This document shows positions 48,928-56,882 of a stretch of DNA of 64,000 bases, one piece after another (position 1 is the first letter of the stretch; every line of letters starts with the position of its first letter). The stretch lies in NCBI RefSeq assembly GCF_034343125.1, contig NZ_CP139957.1, forward strand, positions 2,040,001 to 2,104,000. Reading direction: 5' to 3'. Position numbers and translations under genes: made by a program. Source of the stretch: Caldicellulosiruptor danielii (GTDB lineage Bacteria > Bacillota > Thermoanaerobacteria > Caldicellulosiruptorales > Caldicellulosiruptoraceae). A model generated the notes under the pieces. That model was given only the letters and a program-made list of their open reading frames with translations. It was not told where the DNA came from and did not search any database.

Positions 48928-49696
48928 AGAAGTGTGTCCTGTATGTGGTGGCAGACTCTGGACTGAAGTTGAGATTTTTGGTGTGTTGAGAAAACTTCCG
49001 TGTACATGTGAGTGCAAAAAGCAGGAATACCAGAAACAGCAACAACTTCAGGAAGCAAGAGAAAAAGCTCTGAGACTTGAGAGATTGAGAAATTTTTCGC
49101 TCATGGATAAAAAGTTTGAATCATGCACTTTTGAAAACTTCAGGGTTGATTCTGAAAATGAGCAGTTTTACCGACTTGCAAAGAACTACTGTGAAAGGTT
49201 TGATGAGATGAAAAGGCAAAACATTGGTTTTCTGTTTTATGGACCACCTGGGACAGGGAAGACATTTCTTGCGTTTTGTATTGCTAACTATCTCATTGAG
49301 AGGTTTTATCCTGTTATTGCTGTTTCCACAATAGGTTTTCTTGCAAAGCTCAAACAGTTGTATTCACAATCTTCTGGTGAGATGGAGATTGAGGTTTTAA
49401 ACAGTTTTAAAAATGCTGATTTGGTGATTCTGGATGATTTAGGTGCTGAGAGCTCTACTGGCTGGGCTGTGGAAAAGTTGTACATGCTTGTGGATATGCG
49501 CTATCGTGATGAGAAACCACTGATTGTAACCACGAACTATGACCTTGAACAGCTAAAAGAAAGGCTTGGAATTCGTATTTTCGACAGGCTTATAGAGATG
49601 TGTTATCCGGTAGAGATTGGTGGCACATCCAGAAGACTAAAAACTACTAACGAAAAAGCTCAGATTGTGAGAAAACTTCTGGAAAAAGCAGTGTAG
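48767..49696 (+). CDS. dnaC: DnaC/DnaI-like helicase loader, 309 aa
   Basis: N-terminal region with zinc knuckle CPVCGG ... CTCECKK, then AAA+ loader: Walker A FYGPPGTGKTFLA, Walker B DLVILDDLGAE, sensor TTNYDLEQLKERLG and Arg finger RIFDRLIEM. ATG at 48767 after AGGAGAG. Its first 53 codons overlap the DnaD-like gene in another frame, which is long for such an overlap. Confidence 0.9.
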   Translation: MESIRKIAENMVNFHQTTHTLSSNQSGLENSQTRILTHTLSSSLFDLEAVVHREEVCPVCGGRLWTEVEIFGVLRKLPCTCECKKQEYQKQQQLQEAREKALRLERLRNFSLMDKKFESCTFENFRVDSENEQFYRLAKNYCERFDEMKRQNIGFLFYGPPGTGKTFLAFCIANYLIERFYPVIAVSTIGFLAKLKQLYSQSSGEMEIEVLNSFKNADLVILDDLGAESSTGWAVEKLYMLVDMRYRDEKPLIVTTNYDLEQLKERLGIRIFDRLIEMCYPVEIGGTSRRLKTTNEKAQIVRKLLEKAV

Positions 49697-49794
49697 AAAA
49701 TTCCGAAAGTGATGTGCTTCAACAAGAGGGAAATTGTTAAAGCCTATGTCACTGGTTTACCTCAAATTTAAAAGGAAAAGGAGAGTGATTTAAC

Positions 49795-50118
49795 ATGGCA
49801 AAGCAGGTTATTGAAGAGCTTATTGAAAATCTGATTTATGACGCTGTTTATGAGCATCGTGAGAATTTGGAGAACAACTCTGAATGGAACAGGGTTAAAA
49901 GTGAGTTTGAAGCGCTCAGCAATGAGGTAAAAACACACCTGTGTGCAAACACATCTAGTGCTGAAGCTGAAAGAAAGATGGAAAAACTTTTTGGAGAGTT
50001 GCTGGACAGGCATGTATATCTTGTGAATCTTGCAGAGTTGAATGCCTACCGCAATGGTTTTCAGGATGGTGCAAGGCTGGTTTTAGTGCTCCTGAGTGGA
50101 CAGATATTTGGGGAATAA
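49795..50118 (+). CDS. Hypothetical helical protein (DUF6809-like?), 107 aa
   Basis: All-helical, acidic N-terminus; ends YRNGFQDGARLVLVLLSG, typical of small Clostridia/phage proteins of the DUF6809 type. ATG at 49795 after AAAGGAGAG. Family is tentative. Confidence 0.65.
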   Translation: MAKQVIEELIENLIYDAVYEHRENLENNSEWNRVKSEFEALSNEVKTHLCANTSSAEAERKMEKLFGELLDRHVYLVNLAELNAYRNGFQDGARLVLVLLSGQIFGE

Positions 50119-50141
50119 AAACTACTGGGGAGATGATAGTG

Positions 50142-50282
50142 ATGAAAGATTGCAGAACGAAAAGTTTTTGTATGGCACATATTGCAGCAATGAAAAGAAA
50201 GCAAGAATACTGGAAAACAAAGGCAAAAGAAAAGTTTTTAGCTGAGTATTTTTCAAGATGGAAAATACAAGAAAGGAGTTGA
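50142..50282 (+). CDS. Small basic protein, 46 aa
   Basis: ATG at 50142 with GGGGAG 9 nt upstream; TGA at 50282 overlaps the next SD. Lys-rich helix (MKRKQEYWKTKAKEKFLAEYF). Too short for most gene callers, but SD and tight spacing support it. Confidence 0.55.
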   Translation: MKDCRTKSFCMAHIAAMKRKQEYWKTKAKEKFLAEYFSRWKIQERS

Positions 50283-50287
50283 AAAAT

Positions 50288-50788
50288 ATGAACAATATTG
50301 ACTTGTTGCTGGAGAAAATTAGGAAACGTTCGTTAGAGCCTATTCATGAGTATGGAGAGGTTCTCACAAATGGGCACTTTGCTATTTTGAAAGACTATGT
50401 ACCGGACACTATTCGGGAAAAACTTGTTTCCAAGGTTGTACGCAAGAAGAAGGAAACATATGAAAATATCATGAACAAATTTTTTGAAGCAAGAAAGAAT
50501 TTCAAAAATAGGAGCGTTATTAGATTTGCTCCTTCAGGGATTTTTAAAAGCAGTGAAGAAGGTGAAGAAATTGTTTGTATGTTTTATGGACTAAAATCTG
50601 CAAATGATTTAAAATTTGCGACCTATTTGAAAGTGTACTATGAGTTTGTGACTGCAATTCTGGGGTACCATCTGTACCACGATGTCCATGAAAACCATGC
50701 ATACATTGTATGCATAGAACACAATGAAGTTGCAGGTTTGTTAATGCCTGTTGTTCCATCCTGTTATTTGGTAAATGACATATACTGA
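50288..50788 (+). CDS. Hypothetical protein, 166 aa
   Basis: ATG at 50288 is 9 nt after AAAGGAG. Charged N-terminal half, then YLKVYYEFVTAILGYHLYHD. No family recognised; co-transcribed with the radical SAM gene. Confidence 0.65.
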   Translation: MNNIDLLLEKIRKRSLEPIHEYGEVLTNGHFAILKDYVPDTIREKLVSKVVRKKKETYENIMNKFFEARKNFKNRSVIRFAPSGIFKSSEEGEEIVCMFYGLKSANDLKFATYLKVYYEFVTAILGYHLYHDVHENHAYIVCIEHNEVAGLLMPVVPSCYLVNDIY

Positions 50789-50809
50789 AGAATGAAGGAG
50801 ATGATACGA

Positions 50810-51586
50810 TTGGAAAAAGTTGTGAAGAAACAACTGCTTTATAAAACTGGTGTTGAGTACGGTGATTATGCTTTGAACCATGTCCTTGGCTGCGCTCACG
50901 GTTGCAGGTATCCCTGTTATGCTTTTCTGATGAACAAGCGTTTCAGGAACATCACATACGAAGATTGGGTAAAACCCAAACTTGTAGAAAACACAATTGA
51001 ACTTCTTGAGCTTGAACTGCCAAAACTCAAAGGAAAAGCAAAGTACATTAACATGTGTTTTGCAACTGACCCGCTAATGTACAATCAGCCAGAAGTAATA
51101 AAGCTTTCTTGCGATGTGATTGCACTAATAAACTCTTTTGGTATTCCTGTAAAAGTTTTAACCAAGGGCGTGTACACACTTGATGTTGCAAAGGTGTCAA
51201 GTCATCCAGACAACAGTTTTGGGATAACATTGGTATCACTATCAGAGGAGTTCAGAAAAAGATTTGAACCGAACGCAGCACCTATTAATGAAAGGCTCAA
51301 AAGTCTTTTTGCGATGCACAAATGTGGGTTCAAAACGTGGGTTTCGATTGAACCATATCCCACACCGGACATCATTGAACAGGACATAGATGAACTCCTT
51401 CGCAGCATTAGTTTTGTAGACAGGATAGTATTTGGTCGCTGGAACTATGGAAAACTCAGCTATCCTGAACAGGAAAAATTTTATCGTGAAATGGCTTCGA
51501 AAGTGCTTGAGTTTGGAGAAAGAAAAGGGATAGAAATTGTAATTAAAAAAGAAGTTGGTTTTGCACTTGAAGACAGAAAAAATTAA
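50810..51586 (+). CDS. Radical SAM protein with CX3CX3C motif (SPL-like), 258 aa
   Basis: Cluster-binding motif GCAHGCRYPCYA has spacing C-x3-C-x3-C instead of the classical CX3CX2C; otherwise the fold matches SplB-like radical SAM proteins of mobile elements (YINMCFATDPLMYN, PVKVLTKG, WVSIEPYPTPDI). TTG at 50810 after AAGGAG; the ATG at 50792 lacks an SD. Substrate unknown. Confidence 0.82.
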   Translation: MEKVVKKQLLYKTGVEYGDYALNHVLGCAHGCRYPCYAFLMNKRFRNITYEDWVKPKLVENTIELLELELPKLKGKAKYINMCFATDPLMYNQPEVIKLSCDVIALINSFGIPVKVLTKGVYTLDVAKVSSHPDNSFGITLVSLSEEFRKRFEPNAAPINERLKSLFAMHKCGFKTWVSIEPYPTPDIIEQDIDELLRSISFVDRIVFGRWNYGKLSYPEQEKFYREMASKVLEFGERKGIEIVIKKEVGFALEDRKN

Positions 51587-51614
51587 GGCAGGGTTGCATT
51601 CCCTGCCTTTTTAG
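51587..51614. terminator. Bidirectional terminator between convergent genes
   Basis: AGGCAGGG-7-CCCTGCCT followed by TTTTT on the plus strand. Confidence 0.85.
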
Positions 51615-52096
51615 TGATGATTCAGTATCATCTGTGGGATGATTATAGCCGCAATTATGCCGGCAAAACCCATTAAAAGTGCCACTATTATACCAACAGT
51701 GTTCCAGCGGAATGTATTCTTGATGTCAGCTATTTCGTTTCTGATTCCAGCAAGTTCGTTTCTAATTGCAGCAATTTCATTTTTGATACTACTGAATTCT
51801 TTTGTATTCTCATTCTTAAAATCAGCCATTTCGTTTCGCAACTCTGCTCTGAGTTCATTAATTTTACCATTAAATTCTGTTTTGGTTTCATTAATTTTCG
51901 TATTGAGCTCTGTCCTTGTTTCGTTAATTTTTGCATTGAGTTCTGTTCTGGTTTCGTTGATTTCACGCCTTATATTCGCTGTTTCCTGCTTTAGTTCAAG
52001 TCTTAATATGTCGATCTTGTTGTCAAGCAACCTTGCAGTTATTGCTGATAATTTCCCGGATTTGCTGTTCTGGTTTGGCATTGTGTTTGCTTCCAC
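51611..52096 (-). CDS. Coiled-coil protein with C-terminal membrane anchor, 161 aa
   Basis: Heptad-like repeats (about 11 residues: INETRTELNAK, INETRTELNTK, INETKTEFNGK) from residue 40 to 115, then a transmembrane helix (NTVGIIVALLMGFAGIIAAIII). Similar layout to DUF1640-type coiled coils. GTG at 52096, 8 nt after AAAGGGGG. Confidence 0.75.
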   Translation of the reverse strand: MEANTMPNQNSKSGKLSAITARLLDNKIDILRLELKQETANIRREINETRTELNAKINETRTELNTKINETKTEFNGKINELRAELRNEMADFKNENTKEFSSIKNEIAAIRNELAGIRNEIADIKNTFRWNTVGIIVALLMGFAGIIAAIIIPQMILNHH

Positions 52097-52103
52097 CTTT
52101 TAT

Positions 52104-52149
52104 ACCCCCTTTGCTAACTTTGTTTTGCTAACTCCCAAAGCAAAGGGGG
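52104..52149 (-). promoter_or_regulatory. Paired AGTTAGC element with perfect 10-bp anti-SD helix
   Basis: Minus strand CCCCCTTTGC ... AGTTAGC, 7 nt, AGTTAGC, AAAGGGGG. CCCCCTTTGC/GCAAAGGGGG is perfect. The preceding TTCTCCCCC can alternatively pair with GGGGGAGAA upstream of the TATAAT at 52172-52167. Confidence 0.85.
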
Positions 52150-52201
52150 AGAATAACTCTAATCTGATTATACCACATTTTCTCCCCCTGTACCCAGAAA
52201 G

Positions 52202-52612
52202 TCAATACGAATATTCAGCAAACATTTCTGAAAAGTCCCAATCCGGTTGTGAAAGTGCTCTTTCCAGTAGTTGAATAGCTTCCTTGTTTGGTGTACGCTC
52301 AAACTGCTGGGAAAGAGTGTAGCAATCAGTATAACCGTCTGCTGTTTTGACAATACTAAAAAGCACTTTACAATTCTTCAGGTCCAAAGTCTTGCCCCAG
52401 TAGTTTTGCTCTACTTTTTCGATGATATTCTTTGCTGGGTATGGTTTGCCTTTGCCATATCCGTTTTTGTATGGATTTGTGCTGGATAGTTTGCTGTTGA
52501 CTCTCCTCCATAATGTTGCCCAGCTGAGCTTTTGGACAGGATATTTAGTGTTGAAAAGTTCTTCTAAACTCTCTAAAAATGCTTTTTCTACTTCTTGTTC
52601 ATACACATACAT
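52202..52612 (-). CDS. Hypothetical protein, 136 aa
   Basis: ATG at 52612 after GGGAGAGGG. Aromatic-rich soluble protein (QNYWGKTLDLKNCKVLFSIV; QPDWDFSEMFAEYSY). No family recognised. Confidence 0.65.
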   Translation of the reverse strand: MYVYEQEVEKAFLESLEELFNTKYPVQKLSWATLWRRVNSKLSSTNPYKNGYGKGKPYPAKNIIEKVEQNYWGKTLDLKNCKVLFSIVKTADGYTDCYTLSQQFERTPNKEAIQLLERALSQPDWDFSEMFAEYSY

Positions 52613-52619
52613 AGCGAAC

Positions 52620-52672
52620 CCTCTCCCTTCCTGCAAACTTTGTTTTTGCGAACTTCCAAAGGGAGAGGGGCA
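52620..52672 (-). promoter_or_regulatory. Paired AGTTNGC element with 11-bp anti-SD helix
   Basis: Minus strand CCCTCTCCCTT ... AGTTCGC, 8 nt, AGTTTGC, AAGGGAGAGGG. Longest sequestering helix in the set. The hairpin GGGCAG...CTGCCC just 5' (52669-52692) shares bases with the arm. Confidence 0.85.
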
Positions 52673-52690
52673 GAAGAATTTTCTCCTGCC

Positions 52691-54271
52691 CTACTTTTTG
52701 AGCTTTTTAATAATGTCCTCTAGCATGGATGTATTTCGGATATTCCTCTTCCTTTCCCCATCAACAATAGACTCAATGATTCTCAACTTCTTCTCCAGTG
52801 TGTCAACAAGGTGTTCCTCGATTTCTGCCCCATCAGCGTAGAGATAGTATATGTTAACTTTGCTGTCCTGTGAGATTCTATGTATCCTGTCCTCTGCTTG
52901 AACGTGTGTCGCCGGTACCCAGTCATAATCGTTTATTATCATCGATTTGGCACGTGTTAGCGTGATTCCTACACCGGCTGCCTGCATGTTCCCTACGAAG
53001 ACCTGCACATCTCCGTTTTGGAATGCCTCAACTGCTTCCTGACGTTTGTGTCCGGGTGTGCTGCCGTCTATGACTACGCAGTTGTTTTTGAATTTTCCCA
53101 CTAACGCTTCAATAACGCTTTTGTAGTTTGTGAATATGACAATTGCGCCTTCCTCTTCTATAATGTTTTCAGCGAATTCTATTGTGTGCGGTATCTTCTG
53201 GTCAGCAAGAAGTTTTTTCATAGCATTGAGCATAACTAATTCTTCTGCGTATGTTGCGTTGCTGTGCGATAAATATTCTCTTAGCTTTTGCTGATACTCT
53301 CTCAAGTCAACTTCAACTGGCATGAAGTGCCTTATCTTTGGTGGCAGGTCTATTACTTGTTCTTTGGTTCTACGGAGCATGTATGGTTTTACAAAGTTGT
53401 GTAGTTCTTTGATGTTGCTTGCACCACTAAAATCCCAAACGTACCTTGACCCTATTTTGATTTGTTTGCCGTTGCAGTATCTTTTGCCATATTCAAAAAA
53501 TTTCACTTTCCCAAGCGGGTGCTCTATCGCCTTTAGCAAATTATACAAGTCCTTAGGTCTTGATGTTATTGGCGTACCGGTAAGCAAAAATACATATGGC
53601 GCATTCTTTGCAATTTCTAATGCAAGTTCAGCTCTTTTGGAATCGGGTTTTCCGGAATTGCTAACAGCTTTTATATAGTGTGCCTCGTCAAGTATGAGTA
53701 CTGCTGGTTTGGTTGTTGTTATCATGTACTTGTACTTTTCCAATATGTCATAGTTGACGATGTACCATTCTGCATTTTCTACTGACTTTTTTGTTTCAAG
53801 AATGCTAATTTGTGGAGGTTCGTTGAATGCGGTTCTTATTTCCTTTGCCCAGTTGAGTTTGAGGCTTGCAGGACACACTATTAGTTTTGGACCTGGTACA
53901 TGTGCAGCTGCTATGATTGCTGTGAGTGTCTTGCCACAGCCCATTTCATCTGCAAGAATGCACTTTCTGTTAAACAGCAGAAATTTTGCTCCGTCTATCT
54001 GGTGCTGGTATGGTTTTGCCTTGAATAATTTCAGATTAAGTTCGATTCCCAAATACCTATCGTCGCTAACCTCAGGCAGTTCCAATTCTGTCAAACCGAC
54101 TTTCTGGAACTTCTCCAGTAGCATGTCCCTTTCAAATAAGGGTACTAACCATGTCTTTTCAGCCGGATTGTATTCCCGAAACGGCAAACTTTTTATGCAT
54201 TGCAAAACTGTCTCGTCAAACTTTGTCATTCGAAGATGAAAGTAAGAAGCATTAATTTTGACTTCTAACAT
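52691..54271 (-). CDS. SNF2-family (SMARCAL1/HARP-like) helicase, 526 aa
   Basis: N-terminal HARP-like region (YFHLRMTKFDET, KTWLVP), then SNF2 motifs: LADEMGCGKTLTAI, VCPASLKLNWAKEI, LDEAHYIKA, LLTGTPITSRP, and C-terminal VGNMQAAGVGITLTRA and QAEDRIHRISQ. SMARCAL1-type enzymes anneal DNA strands at forks. ATG at 54271 after GGGGG. Confidence 0.9.
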   Translation of the reverse strand: MLEVKINASYFHLRMTKFDETVLQCIKSLPFREYNPAEKTWLVPLFERDMLLEKFQKVGLTELELPEVSDDRYLGIELNLKLFKAKPYQHQIDGAKFLLFNRKCILADEMGCGKTLTAIIAAAHVPGPKLIVCPASLKLNWAKEIRTAFNEPPQISILETKKSVENAEWYIVNYDILEKYKYMITTTKPAVLILDEAHYIKAVSNSGKPDSKRAELALEIAKNAPYVFLLTGTPITSRPKDLYNLLKAIEHPLGKVKFFEYGKRYCNGKQIKIGSRYVWDFSGASNIKELHNFVKPYMLRRTKEQVIDLPPKIRHFMPVEVDLREYQQKLREYLSHSNATYAEELVMLNAMKKLLADQKIPHTIEFAENIIEEEGAIVIFTNYKSVIEALVGKFKNNCVVIDGSTPGHKRQEAVEAFQNGDVQVFVGNMQAAGVGITLTRAKSMIINDYDWVPATHVQAEDRIHRISQDSKVNIYYLYADGAEIEEHLVDTLEKKLRIIESIVDGERKRNIRNTSMLEDIIKKLKK

Positions 54272-54280
54272 AACAAACTA

Positions 54281-54309
54281 CCCCCTTGCAAACTTTAGTT
54301 TGCAAACAT
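54281..54309 (-). promoter_or_regulatory. Paired element before the SNF2 gene
   Basis: Minus strand TGTTTGC (variant), 7 nt, AGTTTGC, AAGGGGG. GCAAACTAAAGTTTGC within it is palindromic, so this copy can fold on itself. A GTGCAGGG...CCCTGCAC terminator lies at 54323-54348. Confidence 0.65.
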
Positions 54310-54322
54310 CCAAAAAACCGTA

Positions 54323-54348
54323 CGTGCAGGGTTTAGAACCCTGCACTG
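54323..54348 (-). terminator. Hairpin after the 54333..54548 gene
   Basis: GTGCAGGGTT...AACCCTGCAC, overlapping the stop codon; TTTTTTGG follows on the minus strand. Confidence 0.65.
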
Positions 54349-54548
54349 AGAGTTTTTTGAATCTCTTCAATAACTTCTTTAACATCTTCCCCTGTGTCCA
54401 GTTCTAATATCGCTTTCCTTTTTAAATACCTTGCAAAAAGCCAGGCTGGACATCTTTCTTCATCGCTGAGAGCACTCAATACTTTACAACTTCTTTCGTT
54501 CTGTCCATAAGGACATATATCCAGACAAAATGCTTTAATCTTATTCAT
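54333..54548 (-). CDS. Hypothetical cysteine-containing protein, 71 aa
   Basis: ATG at 54548, 10 nt after AAGGGGG. Four cysteines (FCLDICPYG, SCKVL, RCPAW) in the N-terminal half suggest a metal site. C-terminal acidic helix. Confidence 0.65.
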   Translation of the reverse strand: MNKIKAFCLDICPYGQNERSCKVLSALSDEERCPAWLFARYLKRKAILELDTGEDVKEVIEEIQKTLSAGF

Positions 54549-54590
54549 TGCAAACTTACCCCCTTGCAAACTTTTTGTGCAAACTCCCAT
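54549..54590 (-). promoter_or_regulatory. Triple AGTTTGC element with anti-SD arm
   Basis: Minus strand CCTTGC ... AGTTTGC, 6 nt, AGTTTGC, AAGGGGGTA, AGTTTGC, ATG. CCTTGC pairs with GCAAGG. A third motif sits between SD and start. Confidence 0.75.
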
Positions 54591-54612
54591 GGCAAGGCTG
54601 GGAAGTCCTGTC

Positions 54613-54726
54613 CTAAAACTCCCAGTCCTCGCCTCTTAAGGTTTGGATAATTTTCAATACAAGCAATGGAACCATCCACAACACAAAGACAACTACTAAA
54701 GGATGTTCTAATAGTTGACGAAGCAT
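54613..54726 (-). CDS. Small single-pass membrane protein, 37 aa
   Basis: ATG at 54726, 9 nt after AAGGAG. One transmembrane helix (HPLVVVFVLWMVPLLVLKII) and charged ends. Short but with its own paired element and terminator, so likely expressed. Confidence 0.6.
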   Translation of the reverse strand: MLRQLLEHPLVVVFVLWMVPLLVLKIIQTLRGEDWEF

Positions 54727-54734
54727 TCTAACCA

Positions 54735-54767
54735 TCTCCTTGCAAACTATATTTGGCAAACTGCTAA
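54735..54767 (-). promoter_or_regulatory. Paired AGTTTGC element at SD of the 37-aa gene
   Basis: Minus strand AGTTTGC, 7 nt, AGTTTGC, AAGGAG. The hairpin GGTAGGGG...CCCCTACC (54769-54791) precedes it. Confidence 0.65.
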
Positions 54768-54768
54768 G

Positions 54769-54791
54769 ACAGGTAGGGGTGGTTCCCCTAC
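54769..54791 (-). terminator. Hairpin after the 54800..55315 gene
   Basis: GGTAGGGG-5-CCCCTACC, just after the stop codon; no T tract. Confidence 0.55.
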
Positions 54792-54799
54792 CCACATTA

Positions 54800-55315
54800 T
54801 CACAGGTCAAACTGGTCGTGCCTGAGAATGTGCTCCAAATGTTCTGTCGCACTTTCCTGCAGGTCTTTCTGATAACTTTCTTCCTGCAACCTTTGCAACA
54901 GTATTTCAAGAGCACATTCCAGACAGTCTGCATCCTGTAACTCCGGATAATCATTCTCCAGTTGTTCGATGATATACCATCCAAGGCAATATGCAAGATC
55001 GTCGAGAACAACAGACATTATGAATTTGTATAGCGGTACTTCTGCGTCTGCTACGAAAAAGTTATCATAGCCTGTTCTGTCAATAAAACCTTCAAAGTAT
55101 ATGATGATGTCACTTCTAAACTGGTCAAAAAGTTCCTTCAAATTCTCATCATCAAGTCCTGTACCGTATTGCAATACTTTTAAGATAGCTTTTAGAATGC
55201 CTTCATCATTAGCGTTATTGTCCCAATAAATTGGCTTTTGTAATAACACATACTTGATAAATCTGTTCTCCGGATATTCGTTCCTGACAAACTCCTCAAC
55301 TAATCTTTTAATCAT
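54800..55315 (-). CDS. Hypothetical protein, paralogue of 56883..57410, 171 aa
   Basis: Shares EEFVRNEYPENRFIKYVL, LKELFDQFRSDI, YIIEQLENDYPEL and the ending QESATEHLEHI..DQFDL with the gene at 56883. All-helical and acidic. ATG at 55315 after AAGGAGG. Unknown family. Confidence 0.7.
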   Translation of the reverse strand: MIKRLVEEFVRNEYPENRFIKYVLLQKPIYWDNNANDEGILKAILKVLQYGTGLDDENLKELFDQFRSDIIIYFEGFIDRTGYDNFFVADAEVPLYKFIMSVVLDDLAYCLGWYIIEQLENDYPELQDADCLECALEILLQRLQEESYQKDLQESATEHLEHILRHDQFDL

Positions 55316-55324
55316 AGCAAACAA

Positions 55325-55358
55325 ACCTCCTTACTAACTTTGGTTTGGCAAAACTACC
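55325..55358 (-). promoter_or_regulatory. Degenerate paired element
   Basis: Minus strand AGTTTTGC (one extra T), 8 nt, AGTTAGT, AAGGAGG. The weakest member of the set. Confidence 0.5.
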
Positions 55359-55390
55359 AAACTTTCAGGATTTGTATGACCTATAATAAA

Positions 55391-55457
55391 AGCCCCGTGC
55401 TGTTTTAACATAGCAATCGTCCAAACAGCACAGGGCAAACTTTACTTCGCAAACTCC
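55391..55457 (-). terminator. Terminator with AGTTTGC-N7-AGTTTGC
   Basis: Minus strand AGTTTGC, 7 nt, AGTTTGCC entering the stem GCCCTGTGCTGTTT...AAACAGCACGGGGC and TTTTAT. Here the second motif keeps T where other terminators have A. Confidence 0.8.
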
Positions 55458-55769
55458 TCATAGTACCAGCCACCAAAAATCTATTAGTTTTTTGCTATCA
55501 GGAATATATACTTCGCGTTCACTTGATTTGCACAGACTTATTATTTGCCTCTCCAGTGTCCTTTCTTTCCTGTGAGTTATCTGTTTTGCTGTTGTTTTCC
55601 TCTTCGAGTAATAATATATTTTTGTTCTCTCTGAATTCCATACGCCATATTTCCACCAGGGCAAAAACCTCTTAATGCGGTGTGGCTTGTTGGATAACTT
55701 CTGGTACCTTTGTTTTGCTCTTTTAAGTTTTCTCTGCATGTGTTCTTCCCATGTTATTTCTTTCACCAT
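55458..55769 (-). CDS. Hypothetical basic protein, 103 aa
   Basis: Very Lys/Arg-rich with repeated aromatic residues (RIKRFLPWWKYGVWNSE). ATG at 55769 after AAAGGAG, or TTG two codons earlier. May bind RNA or DNA. Its stop is next to the terminator motif pair. Confidence 0.6.
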   Translation of the reverse strand: MVKEITWEEHMQRKLKRAKQRYQKLSNKPHRIKRFLPWWKYGVWNSERTKIYYYSKRKTTAKQITHRKERTLERQIISLCKSSEREVYIPDSKKLIDFWWLVL

Positions 55770-55800
55770 TTGCAAATCACTCCTTTAGCAAACTTCCAAG
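55770..55800 (-). promoter_or_regulatory. Single AGTTTGC plus GATTTGC around the SD
   Basis: Minus strand AGTTTGC, TAAAGGAGT, GATTTGC, AAATG. The second, altered copy lies after the SD. Confidence 0.5.
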
Positions 55801-55834
55801 CTACTGGCAGAGCTTATGACCCTGCCAGTAGGCT
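55799..55834 (-). terminator. Hairpin after the 55814..56281 gene, built from CTACTGG words
   Basis: Inverted repeat CCTACTGGCAGGG...CTCTGCCAGTAG contains the over-represented heptamer in both arms. Confidence 0.6.
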
Positions 55835-56281
55835 TTTCTGGTACTTTTCTATTATCTCCTTTGCTTTTCTTCTTGTTTCCTGTGTGCGTTCGATAATGCT
55901 CAATACTTTGTTCTGTACAGTCGTTGTGTTTTCAGTGTAGTATATTACAGCAGAATCGTCTTCTATCTCTGCTACTACAATGTATTTAGCCTTCTGTAGT
56001 TTTTGTGGGTACTTCTCGAATACTTTCCAAACCTGCAGTTCAAAAAATTCAAAACCGTCTATTTCCTCTACTGAACCGTCTTCGTACACAAGGTAGCTTT
56101 TCTGACAGCGTCCCCACGGCTCATAAAAGTCTGCCCAGTAGGCAATATCGTAGATGATGTCTGCATAGAAAAACTGTATCTTGTCTATTGCTTCCTCTTT
56201 TTCAAAGTGCTCTAAAAACTTTTGTATCTCCTGTCTTGCTTTTTCCTCTGGTACAGGTGTCTTATAAATAAGTCCATCCAT
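55814..56281 (-). CDS. Hypothetical protein, 155 aa
   Basis: ATG at 56281, 7 nt after AGGGGGG. Acidic; aromatic-rich middle (FFYADIIYDIAYWADFYEPWG) and beta C-terminal half. No family recognised. Confidence 0.65.
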   Translation of the reverse strand: MDGLIYKTPVPEEKARQEIQKFLEHFEKEEAIDKIQFFYADIIYDIAYWADFYEPWGRCQKSYLVYEDGSVEEIDGFEFFELQVWKVFEKYPQKLQKAKYIVVAEIEDDSAVIYYTENTTTVQNKVLSIIERTQETRRKAKEIIEKYQKSLLAGS

Positions 56282-56287
56282 ACTTAA

Positions 56288-56320
56288 TCCCCCCTGCAAA
56301 CTTTATTTGGCTAACTTCCA
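56288..56320 (-). promoter_or_regulatory. Paired AGTTNGC element at SD
   Basis: Minus strand AGTTAGC, 7 nt, AGTTTGC, AGGGGGG. Preceded by the hairpin at 56324-56358. Confidence 0.7.
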
Positions 56321-56323
56321 AGT

Positions 56324-56358
56324 CTGCTGGCAGAAGTTATAACCCTGCCAGCAGACTT
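56324..56358 (-). terminator. Terminator after the 56361..56810 gene
   Basis: GTCTGCTGGCAGGG...CTGCCAGCAGAC, a 12-bp stem after the stop codon. Confidence 0.65.
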
Positions 56359-56360
56359 TT

Positions 56361-56810
56361 TTAGTTTGTTTCTGCTGTGAGATTATAGCCCTTTTTTCTA
56401 AGCCAAGCTAAGACCTGTTCACGTTTTATTACGCCGCCTTCATATGGCATAGTCTCAATAAATTCATGCTTGAATTCTTGATAAAGCCCGTTCTTTTCTG
56501 CCTTTTCACGTCCGATGTACATTGCTAAAGCGTTAAGTGCTAAATCGGCAGGACCGGAGCCTGCATAACCCCATTCAAAACCAGTAGGACTGTGCTTTAC
56601 ATACCTGTGTGGAATATTAACTTCTGGTCCGTGTTCGGTTCGCCGGCAGATGATGTCACCATTGAATGGGATAAATGGTTCTTGTTCGTTTTTCTGCACC
56701 TTAGCATAATCTAATAACCCCATTTTGGCAGCACAGACTTTGCCATATCCGATTTCAATGTAAACAGGATTTTTCAAGGGTCTGCCACAACGCTTACACT
56801 TGCTTGACAT
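56361..56810 (-). CDS. DUF6011 zinc-ribbon plus DUF6166-like protein, 149 aa
   Basis: N-terminus KCKRCGRPLKNPVYIEIGYG..C is a DUF6011-type zinc ribbon; the rest has HRYVKHSPTGFEWGYAGSGP and ADLALNALAMYIG, the DUF6166 signature common in phages and plasmids. ATG at 56810 after GGGAGGGG. Function unknown. Confidence 0.8.
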   Translation of the reverse strand: MSSKCKRCGRPLKNPVYIEIGYGKVCAAKMGLLDYAKVQKNEQEPFIPFNGDIICRRTEHGPEVNIPHRYVKHSPTGFEWGYAGSGPADLALNALAMYIGREKAEKNGLYQEFKHEFIETMPYEGGVIKREQVLAWLRKKGYNLTAETN

Positions 56811-56817
56811 CGTGTTT

Positions 56818-56863
56818 CCCCTCCCTGGCAAACTATTTTTGGCAAACCGCCAAGGGGAGGTAG
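56818..56863 (-). promoter_or_regulatory. Paired element with anti-SD helix
   Basis: Minus strand CCTCCCCTTGGC, GGTTTGC (variant), 7 nt, AGTTTGC, CAGGGAGGGG. CCTCCC pairs with GGGAGG. The preceding GGTAGGG-5-CCCTACC (56865-56883) competes for bases at its edge. Confidence 0.75.
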
Positions 56864-56882
56864 GGAGTATCCCTACCTATTA

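Noticed and set aside
48636-49058. Minus-strand 140-codon ORF
   Set aside because: Antisense over the DnaD/DnaC overlap; two sense frames already explain the DNA.
51639-52274. Plus-strand 211-codon ORF
   Set aside because: Antisense of the coiled-coil gene repeats.
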